From: Flavobacterium silvisoli
Lineage (GTDB): Bacteria > Bacteroidota > Bacteroidia > Flavobacteriales > Flavobacteriaceae
Reading direction: 5' to 3'
Assembly: GCF_004329815.1 (NCBI RefSeq)
Contig: NZ_SJPE01000019.1
Coordinates: 301-52,838, forward strand
DNA length: 52,538 nucleotides
Below are positions 33,638 through 43,390 of the stretch, piece by piece. The stretch's first letter is position 1, and each line of letters starts with the position of its first letter. The notes below the pieces were generated by a model, which was not told the origin of the DNA, made no database searches, and worked only from the letters and a program-made list of their open reading frames with translations. A program made the position numbers and the translations under genes.

Positions 33638-35053
33638 TTATTCTTTCTGCTGGAGTTTTTCTTTAGCTATTGAAACTGCCTTAATGACCTGTCTGCCCTC
33701 CGACACACTAGTGAAGTACAACACTTCTCCTTTTTCATCATAAAAAGGATTACCGTCATATTCAGCACTGTTTACCTTACTTCCAAGGTTTATGGGTGTC
33801 GACCATTTTTTCCAAGTATCATCCAAGCGGTAGGAAACGTAGAGGTCATTATCACCAAAAGAACTGAATCCATCACTACTGAAAAGCAGGGTTCGCCGGT
33901 CTGACAACAAATACGGAGATGCTTCCTCGCCTGCCGAATTAATAACTCTTCCTAAATTCTGAAGGTAACTGTATGTCCCATCGTCTTTCCTGTTAGCCCA
34001 ATATAAGTCATGACCACCCTGAGTCATATCGGTCTCAATACCCATAATCAGAATGGTGCCGTCAGCCGTCATGGTAATCGAAGAAGTATCGTCGTAATTG
34101 GCATAAGCCGCAATCTTCAACAATGCTGTTGACTGGTAATTTTTATCTAAAAACTCATAACCGGTTTCTGTAGTTCCTTTGGTGAAACTCTTCCCCCCTT
34201 TTAGCAGATAATCAGCCTGACAAGCTGCTATAAAATTGTAGTTGGCATTTGTATTCAAAAGATCGTTTTCCCTGACAGGAGTTGACCATTTACCGTTTTG
34301 TTTGACACAAGAATAGATTATTTCTTTTTCATTCGCCTGATCGGTAAAAAAGAGTTTTTGACCATTCTCTGAAACTACAGGACAAGATGGAACCAAATTA
34401 CCTAAAGGAACTGTCTCAGCTTGGGGTAAATTTTCAAACACCGGCAGCGTGTTAATTTTAGCATCCAAAGGAACTTCGGAATCCGAAATACCGATAGCGT
34501 CAATTTGTTTTTGCCCGGGTAAAAGCGCAAAATTAAATTCAACCCGCACAGCTACTACGCCCGAAACTGCATTTTCCAAAATGGCATTTTCTATACCCGG
34601 ATTGAGCACTTCGGGAGCTTCCTGTATTTTTCTTCTTTTGCGTTTAAAATAATAATTCCTGTCTGCCGGAATCACTGCCTTGAATGTGGGTGTCTTATAA
34701 TTTACTTTTCTTGACCAAACGGTTTGGTATTTCCCCGAGCCTGTATCAACTCCTATCTTGACCACACAGCCGGCATTGAGATTTTCAAAAACCGCCACTT
34801 GTTTGACCGTTTGCGGATTTTCAAAACCAACTTCTACCCACTCATAGCCATCCAAGGCCTGTTTAGGCATCCAGGCGTTGGGACTCGGACCTCCTTGCGG
34901 AAAAGCATCGGGTCTTCCTAAAATTCTTTTGATTCCGTTTTGTTTTCCGCCCAAATCAGAAGAAAACTTCAGAACTTTAGCTGCCCATTGTACCTGTTGT
35001 GCCGCGGTTGAAAGTGAAACTAAACATAATAGTAGTAATATTGTTTTTTTCAT
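33638..35053 (-). CDS. Secreted protein with discoidin-like N-terminus and PD40 beta-propeller repeats
   Basis: A 471-residue protein with a signal peptide (ending STAAQ). Residues about 20-190 resemble a carbohydrate-binding or F5/8-type module (WMPKQALDGYEWVEVGFENPQTVKQVAVFEN). From about 215, repeats of the WD40-like PD40 type occur (SENGQKLFFTDQ, SDRRTLLFSSDGFSSFGDNDLYVSYR, DEKGEVLYFTS). Such propellers often sit before an OmpA domain, which is absent here. The function is unknown. A terminator at 35068-35098 separates it from the gene upstream. Confidence 0.72.
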   Translation of the reverse strand: MKKTILLLLCLVSLSTAAQQVQWAAKVLKFSSDLGGKQNGIKRILGRPDAFPQGGPSPNAWMPKQALDGYEWVEVGFENPQTVKQVAVFENLNAGCVVKIGVDTGSGKYQTVWSRKVNYKTPTFKAVIPADRNYYFKRKRRKIQEAPEVLNPGIENAILENAVSGVVAVRVEFNFALLPGQKQIDAIGISDSEVPLDAKINTLPVFENLPQAETVPLGNLVPSCPVVSENGQKLFFTDQANEKEIIYSCVKQNGKWSTPVRENDLLNTNANYNFIAACQADYLLKGGKSFTKGTTETGYEFLDKNYQSTALLKIAAYANYDDTSSITMTADGTILIMGIETDMTQGGHDLYWANRKDDGTYSYLQNLGRVINSAGEEASPYLLSDRRTLLFSSDGFSSFGDNDLYVSYRLDDTWKKWSTPINLGSKVNSAEYDGNPFYDEKGEVLYFTSVSEGRQVIKAVSIAKEKLQQKE

Positions 35054-35067
35054 AATCTTAAAAAGCT

Positions 35068-35098
35068 AAAAAAAGGGCTATAAAATACTCTATAGCCC
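35068..35098 (-). terminator. Intrinsic terminator after the beta-propeller gene
   Basis: On the minus strand GGGCTATA and TATAGCCC form a perfect 8-bp stem with an 8-base loop, followed by T7. It ends the 37360-35120 unit. Confidence 0.85.
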
Positions 35099-35119
35099 CA
35101 ATCCAAAAAACCACAATTA

Positions 35120-36961
35120 TTAATTATTCACTTTGATTTTTTCAACTTTTCTGCCTTTAAAAGCAAAAATATATTCTCCGTCAGAAGTGATGTCGATACC
35201 GGCACCATATTTTGGACTTCCTCCTTTTCCTTTTGACTGCACCGAACCTTTGGTTTCTCCGTTAGTCATATCAATACCGTAAATGATATTTTTACTGTTT
35301 CTTTGATCTCTCAGGAAATAGTTATCTCCGATGTGGTAGAAATAATCCACTCCTTTTATCTTTTCAGAAGCATAAGCACGTGAGCCGTCTTTTTTGTTGT
35401 AAGCAGCCAATCCTTTTTCGGAAAGCACTACTACTTTATCATCAAAATCAATCACATCGGTAGCTTTACCTACTTTGGCGTCGTTGTGTTTTACATCGTA
35501 CAATTGTTTTCCGCTGGCAATGTCATAGCTGTAAAATTCATCGCCATCACCTACAAATACGGTTCTATTGTCTTCCAAAATCAAATCAGTGATTCGTTTG
35601 TCAAATTTCTCCGAACGCCAAGCTGTAGTCCCGGTTTTATCATCTAAACACAACACCGAATTTTTCTGTGCTTTGTAATCCCAATAGATGTAAGGCACCC
35701 ATTGTTTCATTCCGCCGCCGCCAAAACCACCCAAGGCTCCTAATCCACCGGCTACTCCTCCCGAAGTTTCTTCCAATCGGTATTCCTGTACTTGTACTTT
35801 ACCTCCTACTTGTACTAAAATTTTATCTCCTGCTTTATAAATGTTCGGCATACAGAAAGCACCGGTTATTTTTTCAGAGGCCCAAATCAGTTTTCCTGAA
35901 TTCAAATCGTGTTTTTCAACGTATTTAGTTCGGTCTCTTGTTCCTAAAATTACGATGTAAACAGCGTCATCAGTAAACAAAGGATCAGCTATAGTTCTGT
36001 ATATTTTAGAACGTTTCCCTCCGCTGAATAATCCGCCATTGGCTCCTGCCATATCATTTTCATAATTGACATTCCATATTTTTTGTCCGGTGTTGTAATC
36101 GTAAACATTCATTCCGTCCAGATACATGAATATTTTATCCCCTTTAATCCACAAATCGATAATAGCACGACGGGTTACCAATTCTTTCTCAATGGTTCCA
36201 AGGAAAGTAGCATCCCAAAGTACTTCTCCATTGGCAGCGTTGATACGTACCAATTGGTTTTTAAACCCTGAGAACAAAGCACCCAGAGCCGTAGGCTTGA
36301 AATTCACCATGATGATTTCATTTCTTTTGGCGTCGTATACATATTTACCAACACCCCCTTTGAAACGGTTGGTTTCCCAAATTTTCTCTCCGGTATTGGC
36401 TTTCACCAAAATCACCGAATTTCGTTGAGAAATTAAAAAGGCATCCAATTCATCAATGTATTTCACGGTTTCCAATTCTCCCTGATCGGTTCCTTCTTCG
36501 GTTTTAGCACCGCCTTTCGGAATCAAGTCCTGGTATAATTCAGAGTTCCATAGTTCTTTTCCTGTGGCTAAATCAAGGACCGCTACACGGTCGGTACCCA
36601 TACTTCTTCTGTCAAAAAGAAACAAATAACCACCTTTATCTTTCCAAATGGTGTATTGGTACTCAGAATTATTGGTTTTGTTGGTTGTCAATTTTTTATA
36701 GTCTCCACTCCAAACCGCTTTTCCTTCAGCGTTTAATACAGAAGCCGAGTTGTCATCGGTACCAATGATGTACTGTCCGTCTCCATCGCAAAGAGCTAAT
36801 CTGGTAGCCTTGTTATCAAACTCTGATTCCCAGACTGTGGCAAAACTTCCTGATTTTTTTCCGGCCGATTTACCTTTGCCTAATAGTTTACCGAACTGGG
36901 CATTTGCCGGTAATGTGACAGCTAAAACCAGCGTCATCATTACTAAAGTACTTTTTTTCAT
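35120..36961 (-). CDS. Secreted PQQ-like beta-propeller protein
   Basis: A 613-residue protein with a signal peptide (ending PANAQ). It consists of repeated blades of the PQQ/BamB type: LDLATGKELWNSELY, VKANTGEKIWETNRF, NAANGEVLWDATFL, HDLNSGKLIWASEK, LDDKTGTTAWRSEKF and IASGKQLYDVKH. A glycine-rich loop (GGLGALGGFGGGG) lies at about 400. There is no sign of the residues of a true PQQ dehydrogenase, so it is more likely a scaffold or binding protein. It is 27 bp after the 36989 gene and likely shares dyad site 3. Confidence 0.8.
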   Translation of the reverse strand: MKKSTLVMMTLVLAVTLPANAQFGKLLGKGKSAGKKSGSFATVWESEFDNKATRLALCDGDGQYIIGTDDNSASVLNAEGKAVWSGDYKKLTTNKTNNSEYQYTIWKDKGGYLFLFDRRSMGTDRVAVLDLATGKELWNSELYQDLIPKGGAKTEEGTDQGELETVKYIDELDAFLISQRNSVILVKANTGEKIWETNRFKGGVGKYVYDAKRNEIIMVNFKPTALGALFSGFKNQLVRINAANGEVLWDATFLGTIEKELVTRRAIIDLWIKGDKIFMYLDGMNVYDYNTGQKIWNVNYENDMAGANGGLFSGGKRSKIYRTIADPLFTDDAVYIVILGTRDRTKYVEKHDLNSGKLIWASEKITGAFCMPNIYKAGDKILVQVGGKVQVQEYRLEETSGGVAGGLGALGGFGGGGMKQWVPYIYWDYKAQKNSVLCLDDKTGTTAWRSEKFDKRITDLILEDNRTVFVGDGDEFYSYDIASGKQLYDVKHNDAKVGKATDVIDFDDKVVVLSEKGLAAYNKKDGSRAYASEKIKGVDYFYHIGDNYFLRDQRNSKNIIYGIDMTNGETKGSVQSKGKGGSPKYGAGIDITSDGEYIFAFKGRKVEKIKVNN

Positions 36962-36988
36962 ATTCTTATTGTTTTTATTGTTAGGTTG

Positions 36989-37360
36989 CTAAAAGGTTGC
37001 GGTATAGCGTATTTTATACCGTTGTTGTTTTTGTAATTTGAATTGAAATTTGTGTTGCAGTATGTAATCCGACATAAAATTGATGAAGTCAATGTTTTTG
37101 ATGTCGCTGTCAACTTTGAAGAATGAAGACACTTTACCATTTTGTACTACACCGATATCAATAACCATAGTTCCTTTGATATCAGGGAATTTCTTGTTCT
37201 TCTTTTTCAGAAAATCTTCAGCATGAAACACGTCATCAATTTCTTTGGTTACGGTGGCTGAAACTTCTTCTTCATCCGTAAGTACAGGCTTTTGAGCAAA
37301 AGCAGGAGTAGCACACAATACAAAAAGAAATGCTACCCAAACGGTTTTAAAAATTTTCAT
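36989..37360 (-). CDS. Small secreted protein (weakly TonB-C-like), unknown function
   Basis: A 123-residue protein with a signal peptide (ending PAFAQ). The mature part has GTMVIDIGVVQNGKVSSFFKVDS followed by a YILQHKFQFKL segment, a pattern reminiscent of TonB C-terminal domains. That likeness is weak. It has the best promoter of the dyad set and is followed by the PQQ-like propeller gene. Confidence 0.6.
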   Translation of the reverse strand: MKIFKTVWVAFLFVLCATPAFAQKPVLTDEEEVSATVTKEIDDVFHAEDFLKKKNKKFPDIKGTMVIDIGVVQNGKVSSFFKVDSDIKNIDFINFMSDYILQHKFQFKLQKQQRYKIRYTATF

Positions 37361-37383
37361 GATACAGGTTGTTAGTTACCCAG

Positions 37384-37430
37384 CAAACCTATATGTAAAA
37401 CCCATGGGAGAAAATACGGCAAATGTCGTA
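37384..37430 (-). promoter_or_regulatory. Dyad operator site 3 plus -7 box, before the 36989-35120 unit
   Basis: The dyad TACGGCAAATGTCGTA (37415-37430) and, on the minus strand, TAGGTTTG (37391-37384), a perfect TAnnTTTG. The centre-to-box distance is again 38.5 bp. The dyad ends 6 bp before the stop of the GSCFA gene upstream. The predicted leader is about 18 bases. Confidence 0.75.
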
Positions 37431-37435
37431 TTTTG

Positions 37436-38389
37436 TTAAAATTGCATGTGCGGATAGCGTTCTTGCAGCCTGATAATCTTTTGGTTAAGATTGTGCAAAA
37501 ACTTCAAGTGATTTTCAGAATTGGGATTAAACGGGCGATGTGCCAGTCCTTTTTGCAGGGCATCAACTTCTTCCATTACAGGATAACTATTTTCTGTTAT
37601 TTGGGTTTCCGCAAAACGTTGCCAAATGTAATCAATGGCAGTTGGATTGGGATGGAGCATATCTTCGGCATAAAAACGATAGTCGCGAAGCTCATCCATC
37701 AGAATCTCATAGCTGGGAAAATAATTAAAAGTCGAAGCCGTATTGGCAAATGAAAGATTATGAATAGCCGTGATTAAATGAGCCTTGCTGCGCTGATTTT
37801 CAACAAATCCGTCCTTAAGATGTCTTACCGGAGAAACCGTAAAAGTGAAGTGACAATCCGGATTTAATTTCCGAATTAAATCGATAGTATTTTGAATGGA
37901 TTGCTCAATAACTGCTACTGAAAGAATCTCTTTATCGAATTGATTCTGCGGAACTTTATGGCAATTAGCCACTAACTGTTCGGTTGCCTTTAATTTGTAA
38001 ACCCAAGAAGTACCGTAAGTAATAAGGATGTGTGTAGCATTAGAGATATGGAGATGCAGCTCGGTTACTTTTTGATTTAAGTTATTCAAAAAAGTGCCTT
38101 TATCGGGTTGGCTTAGCTCTGAATGTACCTCATAGCTGTGCCATAAATCGTTGTAAAAAAAAATGTCCTCATCAGTAAAAAACTCCTGATTTACTGCTCT
38201 CAACACCAATTTTTCAATAGAAACCGGATTGAAAATAATTCCAAAAGGATTGACCGTATTGCGGAATTTGAAGTACTCAAACTTGGCTGCCATGTTTTCG
38301 GCAAAGCAAGAACCCAAAGAAACTATTTTGGAATGATAATCAATGGGATTACCGTTTTTGGGAATGGGAACCGAGGTAGAAAACTGCAT
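37436..38389 (-). CDS. GSCFA-domain protein
   Basis: A 317-residue protein with the family motif LGSCFAENMAAKFEYF (about 30-45, GSCFA itself visible), TYGTSWVYK at about 120 and HPNPTAIDYIWQRF near 240. The fold is SGNH-hydrolase-like, with the Ser in GSCFA and the His in the last block. Its enzymatic function is unknown; in Bacteroidota it is a widespread single gene. No clear link to the neighbouring dyad regulon. Confidence 0.9.
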   Translation of the reverse strand: MQFSTSVPIPKNGNPIDYHSKIVSLGSCFAENMAAKFEYFKFRNTVNPFGIIFNPVSIEKLVLRAVNQEFFTDEDIFFYNDLWHSYEVHSELSQPDKGTFLNNLNQKVTELHLHISNATHILITYGTSWVYKLKATEQLVANCHKVPQNQFDKEILSVAVIEQSIQNTIDLIRKLNPDCHFTFTVSPVRHLKDGFVENQRSKAHLITAIHNLSFANTASTFNYFPSYEILMDELRDYRFYAEDMLHPNPTAIDYIWQRFAETQITENSYPVMEEVDALQKGLAHRPFNPNSENHLKFLHNLNQKIIRLQERYPHMQF

Positions 38390-38456
38390 TAGTAATCAAA
38401 TATTGTTGACACAACCCAAGTTGAATCATCATTAATTGTCACAAAGCTAACAGAAA

Positions 38457-39248
38457 TTAATTATAAAAAAACTGTGATTTTGAATGATTTGAATTCTCTA
38501 CTCCAAAAAACGGTTTTTCAGAAACAATTTCAACCGGATAATTTTCAGCGTCGTATTTGCAAACATGGTTGTAAAGATTGGCAGCCGAAATCACCTGATC
38601 TGTATCCATATACCGGATAGTCGATTCTTTGTAAATGGTAATAACGTTATTAGCAGAAGCCGCAGTAAATTGATCCAAAAGTTTATTAAAACCCAAAACA
38701 TTAATCAATGGATTGTTTCTGGAATCGTATTGATAGGTTTGCACTTGTGTTGATATTATATTGATTCCGGCATCATCAAAAGTTCTCTCGTCTTTTACAA
38801 GATTACCGTTTTGGTAATACAAAACTCCGTGAAAAAGGACAATTTCATTGCCGTCATTATCTTTAGTGGTTTTTTCATAAGTCACTGTACCATTGGTATT
38901 GTGAACAAAATGCATTTCGTAATTTAGCGAAGAAACCACTTTTACCAACAAATCATTTTGATATGTATAATTTAAGGTATTTTGAACTAAAGTGGCATTA
39001 TTAACCTCAACAACAGTAGTAATCAAATTGTTAGTATAAGTAAAGTCAGTGCTTTTGGCATCACTGTCAATGCTTACGATTTTATTTCCATCATAAATAA
39101 AGATAGCTTCGGTTGATGAACCGTCTTTAGAAACTTCAACTAATCTTTTAAGTAATTTTTTTTGATTGGAAGTACTGTCGCTTGAACAAGAAGTAAAGGC
39201 TAAAACGGCAACAGCAGCAGAGCAAAGTAATTTAATAACATTTTTCAT
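38457..39248 (-). CDS. Lipoprotein with repeated Asn/Tyr-rich strands, unknown function
   Basis: About 263 residues from the ATG giving MKNVIKLLCS (an upstream ATG at 39257 is possible). The lipobox is FTSCSS. The mature part shows repeats such as YDGNKIVSID, YTNNLITTVV, YQNDLLVKVV and YQNGNLVKDE, the YD/RHS-like strand pattern often seen in secreted Bacteroidota proteins. The function is unknown. Two perfect TACATTTG boxes lie upstream on the minus strand (39287-39294 and 39298-39305). Confidence 0.68.
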   Translation of the reverse strand: MKNVIKLLCSAAVAVLAFTSCSSDSTSNQKKLLKRLVEVSKDGSSTEAIFIYDGNKIVSIDSDAKSTDFTYTNNLITTVVEVNNATLVQNTLNYTYQNDLLVKVVSSLNYEMHFVHNTNGTVTYEKTTKDNDGNEIVLFHGVLYYQNGNLVKDERTFDDAGINIISTQVQTYQYDSRNNPLINVLGFNKLLDQFTAASANNVITIYKESTIRYMDTDQVISAANLYNHVCKYDAENYPVEIVSEKPFFGVENSNHSKSQFFYN

Positions 39249-39391
39249 AGTAGGCAATTTAAGGCATTGATAAATTGGGGATTCATCAAATGTAAGTCAA
39301 ATGTAGAAAAGCACTCAAAAAGCAAAAAAGTAATTCGATATACGACAAATATTTCTGTTATATAGCACTTTACGTCCTGTATTGAAACAAA

Positions 39392-39422
39392 ATACCCTTT
39401 CAATTCAGCATTGAAAGGGTAT
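39392..39422. terminator. Terminator of alaS
   Basis: A 13-bp stem, ATACCCTTTCAAT / ATTGAAAGGGTAT, with a 5-base loop, flanked by T-rich DNA on the plus side (CGTTTTTATCTTTT) and TTTTGTTTC on the minus side. It lies 21 bp after the alaS stop. Confidence 0.8.
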
Positions 39423-39443
39423 CGTTTTTATCTTTTAAATGAA

Positions 39444-42080
39444 TTACTTCACAAAATCCACTGCCTTCTCAAGGGCTTCTTTGATTCCGGCCACATTTTT
39501 TCCTCCAGCCGTGGCAAAGAACGGTTGTCCACCGCCGCCGCCTTGGATGTATTTCCCCAATTCGCGTACCACTTGTCCGGCATTTAGGTTTTTGGCTGTG
39601 GTCAATTCTTTAGAGATGTAACACGTTAACATCGGTTTATCGTCTTCGGCTGTGGCCAAAACCAGGAATAAATCGGTTCCTAAAGTTCCCAATTCGTAAG
39701 CCAAATCTTTGGCGCCTTCTGGGTTCAAATCGACTTGTATAGCCAAGAATTTCACGCCGTTTATTTCCTGTAATTGGGAAGCCAATTCGCCTTTGAGGTT
39801 TTTGGCTTTTTCTTTGACCAATTGCTCGATTTGCTTTTTGAGTTTGGCATTGTCCTCTTGTAAAGACACCACGGCTTTCAAAGTGTCCTGCGGGTTTTTC
39901 AACGCTTCTTTGATGGATGCCAAAGCCTGTTCCTGTTGCGTAAAAAACGCTTTCACGGCATCGCCGGTAATAGCTTCGATACGACGGATTCCGGCGGCTA
40001 CCGCTCCTTCGGAAACGATTTTGAAATGCCAGATATCAGCCGTATTTTTCACGTGTATCCCGCCACACAATTCTTTACTGTCGCCAAATTCAATCATACG
40101 AACCGTGTCGCCGTATTTTTCTCCAAATAGCGCCATAGCGCCTCTATCCAAAGCTTCTTGAATGGGAATATTTCTGTATTCGCCTAATTGCAGCTGAGCT
40201 TCAATTTGCGCATTGACCATCGCTTCTACCTGACGTAACTCTTCCTCGGTAACTTTCGCAAAATGCGAAAAGTCAAAACGCAGGTAATTCGGGTTGACCA
40301 ACGACCCTTTTTGCTCTACGTGGGTTCCTAAAACCGTTCGCAACGCCAAATGCATCAAATGCGTCGCGGAGTGATTTTTGGAGGTTGCCGTTCTTAAATC
40401 GGTATTGACTTTGGCGACAAACGTTGCCGTTATATTTTCGGGCAGTTTTTGGGCAAAGTGCAGGATTAAATTATTTTCTTTTTTGGTATCGATGATCTCG
40501 ATGGTTTCGTTGGCGGAAACCAACGTCCCTTTGTCCCCTACTTGTCCGCCGCCTTCCGGATAGAACGGAGTATTGTCTAAAACAATTTGGTACAACACGC
40601 CATCTTTTTTAGAATCGACTTTGCGGATGCGGGTGATGTTGACTTCGTTTTCGGTTTGGTCGTAGCCCACAAAAGTTTCTACATTCCCCGGAATCAACAC
40701 TTGCCAATCTTCGGTAGATACTTCCGAAGCGGCACGGGAACGCGCTTTTTGTTTTTCTAATTCGGCCTCAAACTCCGACTCGTTGAATGAATAGCCTTTT
40801 TCTTTTAAAATCAGTGCGGTTAAATCTTTCGGGAAACCGAACGTGTCGTACAATTCGAATACTTTTTCACCTTTCACTTCTTTGCCGGTAGCTTCGGCTA
40901 CCACTTTATCCAACAACTGTAAGCCTTGTTCCAAAGTTCTCAGGAAAGAAGCTTCTTCTTCGCGGATAACATTAGTAACCAATTGCTGCTGCGATTTGAT
41001 TTCGGGAAAAAACTCGCCCATTTGGTCTGCTAAAACCGGAACTAATTTGTTGATGAACGGTTCTTTGGTATTTAAAAACGTAAAGCCATAACGAATCGCA
41101 CGACGCAAAATTCTGCGGATTACATAGCCGGCTCCGGTATTGGAAGGCAATTGCCCATCAGCAATCGCAAAGGCTACGGCACGCACGTGATCAACAATAA
41201 CACGAATCGCAATATTGATTTTGTTTTGTTCTTCGCTGATGTTTTTTACTTCGTTGGAAGTGTATTTTAAACCGGTGATTTGCTCCACTTTTTCAATTAG
41301 TGGGGTGAACACATCGGTATCGTAATTTGAGGTTACGTTTTGCATCGCCATACACAAACGTTCGAAGCCCATACCGGTATCGACATGTTGTGCCGGTAAT
41401 TTTTCCAAACTGCCATCGGCTTTACGGTTGAATTCCATGAAAACGTTGTTCCAAATTTCGACGACTTGCGGGTGGTCGGCATTGACCAAACTTTTACCGG
41501 ACACAGCGGCTCTTTCGGCAACGGTACGCAAATCGATGTGAATTTCTGAGCACGGTCCGCACGGTCCTTGGTCGCCCATTTCCCAGAAGTTGTCTTTTTT
41601 ATTTCCGAGAATGATGCGGTCTTCGGGTACATATTGTTTCCAAATATCAAAAGCTTCTTGGTCAAACGGCACGTTCTCGGCCGGGTTGCCCTCGAAAACC
41701 GAAACGTACAAACGGTCTTTGTCTAATTTTAACACTTCAGTCAAAAATTCCCACGCCCAAGCCAGTGCTTCTTTTTTGAAGTAATCGCCAAACGACCAGT
41801 TGCCCAGCATTTCGAACATGGTGTGGTGGTAGGTATCAAAACCTACATCCTCTAAATCGTTGTGTTTTCCGGAAACGCGAAGACATTTTTGGGTATCGGC
41901 TATTCTTTTGCTTTTGGGCGTTCCGTTGCCTAGAAAGTACTCTTTGAATTGTGCCATTCCTGAATTGTTGAACATCAGAGTGGGGTCGTCTTTTAGGACA
42001 ATTGGAGCCGAAGGGACGATTAAATGCCCTTTGCTTTCAAAGAATTGTAAATACGCTTTTCGAATGTCTTGTGATTTCAT
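39444..42080 (-). CDS. alaS: Alanyl-tRNA synthetase
   Basis: An 878-residue class II synthetase that charges tRNA-Ala. The N-terminal catalytic domain has [14 protein letters not shown] and the motif 2 region [14 protein letters not shown]. The editing domain holds the zinc motif [12 protein letters not shown]...CGGIHVKNT, and a C-terminal C-Ala/DHHA1 domain ends [15 protein letters not shown]. The length is standard. Divergent from the M23 peptidase gene. Confidence 0.97.
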   Translation of the reverse strand: MKSQDIRKAYLQFFESKGHLIVPSAPIVLKDDPTLMFNNSGMAQFKEYFLGNGTPKSKRIADTQKCLRVSGKHNDLEDVGFDTYHHTMFEMLGNWSFGDYFKKEALAWAWEFLTEVLKLDKDRLYVSVFEGNPAENVPFDQEAFDIWKQYVPEDRIILGNKKDNFWEMGDQGPCGPCSEIHIDLRTVAERAAVSGKSLVNADHPQVVEIWNNVFMEFNRKADGSLEKLPAQHVDTGMGFERLCMAMQNVTSNYDTDVFTPLIEKVEQITGLKYTSNEVKNISEEQNKINIAIRVIVDHVRAVAFAIADGQLPSNTGAGYVIRRILRRAIRYGFTFLNTKEPFINKLVPVLADQMGEFFPEIKSQQQLVTNVIREEEASFLRTLEQGLQLLDKVVAEATGKEVKGEKVFELYDTFGFPKDLTALILKEKGYSFNESEFEAELEKQKARSRAASEVSTEDWQVLIPGNVETFVGYDQTENEVNITRIRKVDSKKDGVLYQIVLDNTPFYPEGGGQVGDKGTLVSANETIEIIDTKKENNLILHFAQKLPENITATFVAKVNTDLRTATSKNHSATHLMHLALRTVLGTHVEQKGSLVNPNYLRFDFSHFAKVTEEELRQVEAMVNAQIEAQLQLGEYRNIPIQEALDRGAMALFGEKYGDTVRMIEFGDSKELCGGIHVKNTADIWHFKIVSEGAVAAGIRRIEAITGDAVKAFFTQQEQALASIKEALKNPQDTLKAVVSLQEDNAKLKKQIEQLVKEKAKNLKGELASQLQEINGVKFLAIQVDLNPEGAKDLAYELGTLGTDLFLVLATAEDDKPMLTCYISKELTTAKNLNAGQVVRELGKYIQGGGGGQPFFATAGGKNVAGIKEALEKAVDFVK

Positions 42081-42137
42081 TTCGGATTGTTAGACGGTTA
42101 GATCTTTATATTTTTAGATTTAAAATGGTTTGCTGCT

Positions 42138-42237
42138 TAGCCCCGATTGGCAGTGCTACCGTGTAGCACCGAAAGCGGGAACATGGTTTACTTTTTGCCC
42201 GAGCGATTCGCTTCTGAACCTTGGGCTGCACCTGAGA
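42138..42237. ncRNA. Structured repeat element, copy C (Flavo-1-like)
   Basis: Begins TAGCCCCGATTGG. The hairpin is GTGCTAC-CGT-GTAGCAC (42153-42169), in which T-A of copies A and B is replaced by C-G, keeping the pairing. Then ACCGAAAGCGGGAA, and a later hairpin GAGCG-ATT-CGCTT. It sits in the 277-bp divergent alaS/M23 region. The compensatory change supports an RNA structure. Confidence 0.62.
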
Positions 42238-42295
42238 TAAGTTCGAACTTGAAACAGGTTCAAATTAAAATTTAGCGATTGACTGAAACATTTGC

Positions 42296-42303
42296 TAAAT
42301 TTG
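42296..42303 (+). promoter_or_regulatory. -7 box of the M23 peptidase gene
   Basis: TAAATTTG, a perfect match, 55 bp before the ATG. No clear -33 element. Confidence 0.5.
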
Positions 42304-42357
42304 TTCGTATAACCATTGTTTGCTTAAAACCAGCACAAAAATAGTATAAAATAAAAA

Positions 42358-43338
42358 ATGGCGAAGAAAGTAAAGTATTATTTCGATCCCGAAAGTTTGG
42401 CTTACCGAAAAATTAAACCAAAACTATCCAAAAAACTGGGTTACATCGGGTTGTTTATTTTGGCTTCTGCACTTTTTGGTTTTTTGTGTTTTGTGGTTTT
42501 GTTGAATTCTTCCTTTTTAGAAACTCCGAAAGACCGTTTGCAGGCCCGTGAAATTGAGACCATGAAACTCAAGTACGCGATTTTGAATAAAAAAATGGAT
42601 CAGATTGATGAGGTTTTGGGTGATATAGAAGATCGCGACAACAACATTTACCGGGCTTATTTCAATACATCTCCCATTCCGGCCGAACAGCGAAAAGCCG
42701 GTTTTGGCGGAGTAAACCGATACAAGGAACTGGAAGGCTTTGACAATTCGGAGTTGGTTATCAACACCTCAAAACGCGTAGATGTGATTTCAAAAGAGTT
42801 GGCAATACAATCTAAATCGTTGGACGAAATCCTGAAGTTGGCCAAGGAGAAAAATAAATTATTGGCTGCCATACCGGCGATACAACCGGTTAAAAACGAG
42901 CAGTTAAAGAGAATGGCTTCGGGATTTGGTTACCGTACCGACCCGTTTACCAAAGTGCGTAAAATGCATGAAGGAATGGATTTCACAGCTTCGACCGGCA
43001 CTCCTATTTTTGCTACCGGAGATGGTGTAGTGGTGAGTGCAGACAATTCAAAGTCGGGCTTTGGAAACCACATAGAAATCAATCATGGCTATGGCTACAA
43101 GACATTGTACGGTCATTTGAGCAAATACAAATGCAGGGCCGGGCAACGGGTAAAACGCGGCGACATCATTGGCTACGTGGGCAGCACCGGAAGAAGTGAA
43201 GCACCGCATCTGCATTATGAGGTGCACAAAGACGGCAAAGTAGTCAACCCGTTGAATTTTTACTACGGAAATATTTCGGCGGCGGAGTACAACGTGATTT
43301 CGAAGTTGGCAAATCAGGAAAATCAATCACTGGATTAA
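42358..43338 (+). CDS. M23-family membrane-anchored peptidoglycan endopeptidase (LytM domain)
   Basis: A 326-residue protein with a membrane helix at about 28-50 (LGYIGLFILASALFGFLCFVVLL), then a coiled coil (60-180) and a C-terminal LytM domain (about 185-305). The zinc ligands are visible in HEGMDF (HxxxD type) and HLHYEVH. It probably cleaves cell-wall cross-links and may also act at division or growth. It is the first of a plus-strand run with merR, lemA and two TPM genes. Confidence 0.92.
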   Translation: MAKKVKYYFDPESLAYRKIKPKLSKKLGYIGLFILASALFGFLCFVVLLNSSFLETPKDRLQAREIETMKLKYAILNKKMDQIDEVLGDIEDRDNNIYRAYFNTSPIPAEQRKAGFGGVNRYKELEGFDNSELVINTSKRVDVISKELAIQSKSLDEILKLAKEKNKLLAAIPAIQPVKNEQLKRMASGFGYRTDPFTKVRKMHEGMDFTASTGTPIFATGDGVVVSADNSKSGFGNHIEINHGYGYKTLYGHLSKYKCRAGQRVKRGDIIGYVGSTGRSEAPHLHYEVHKDGKVVNPLNFYYGNISAAEYNVISKLANQENQSLD

Positions 43339-43390
43339 GCTGAAAAGTGGCTTGTGGTCAGTTTTTAGTATTCGGTTAAAAAATACAATT

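Noticed and set aside
39337..39356. TACGACA half-site upstream of the 38457 lipoprotein gene, possible fourth dyad site
   Set aside because: The second arm (TGYCGTA) is missing, and neither -7 box upstream of this gene (39287-39294, 39298-39305) has a site at 38.5 bp.
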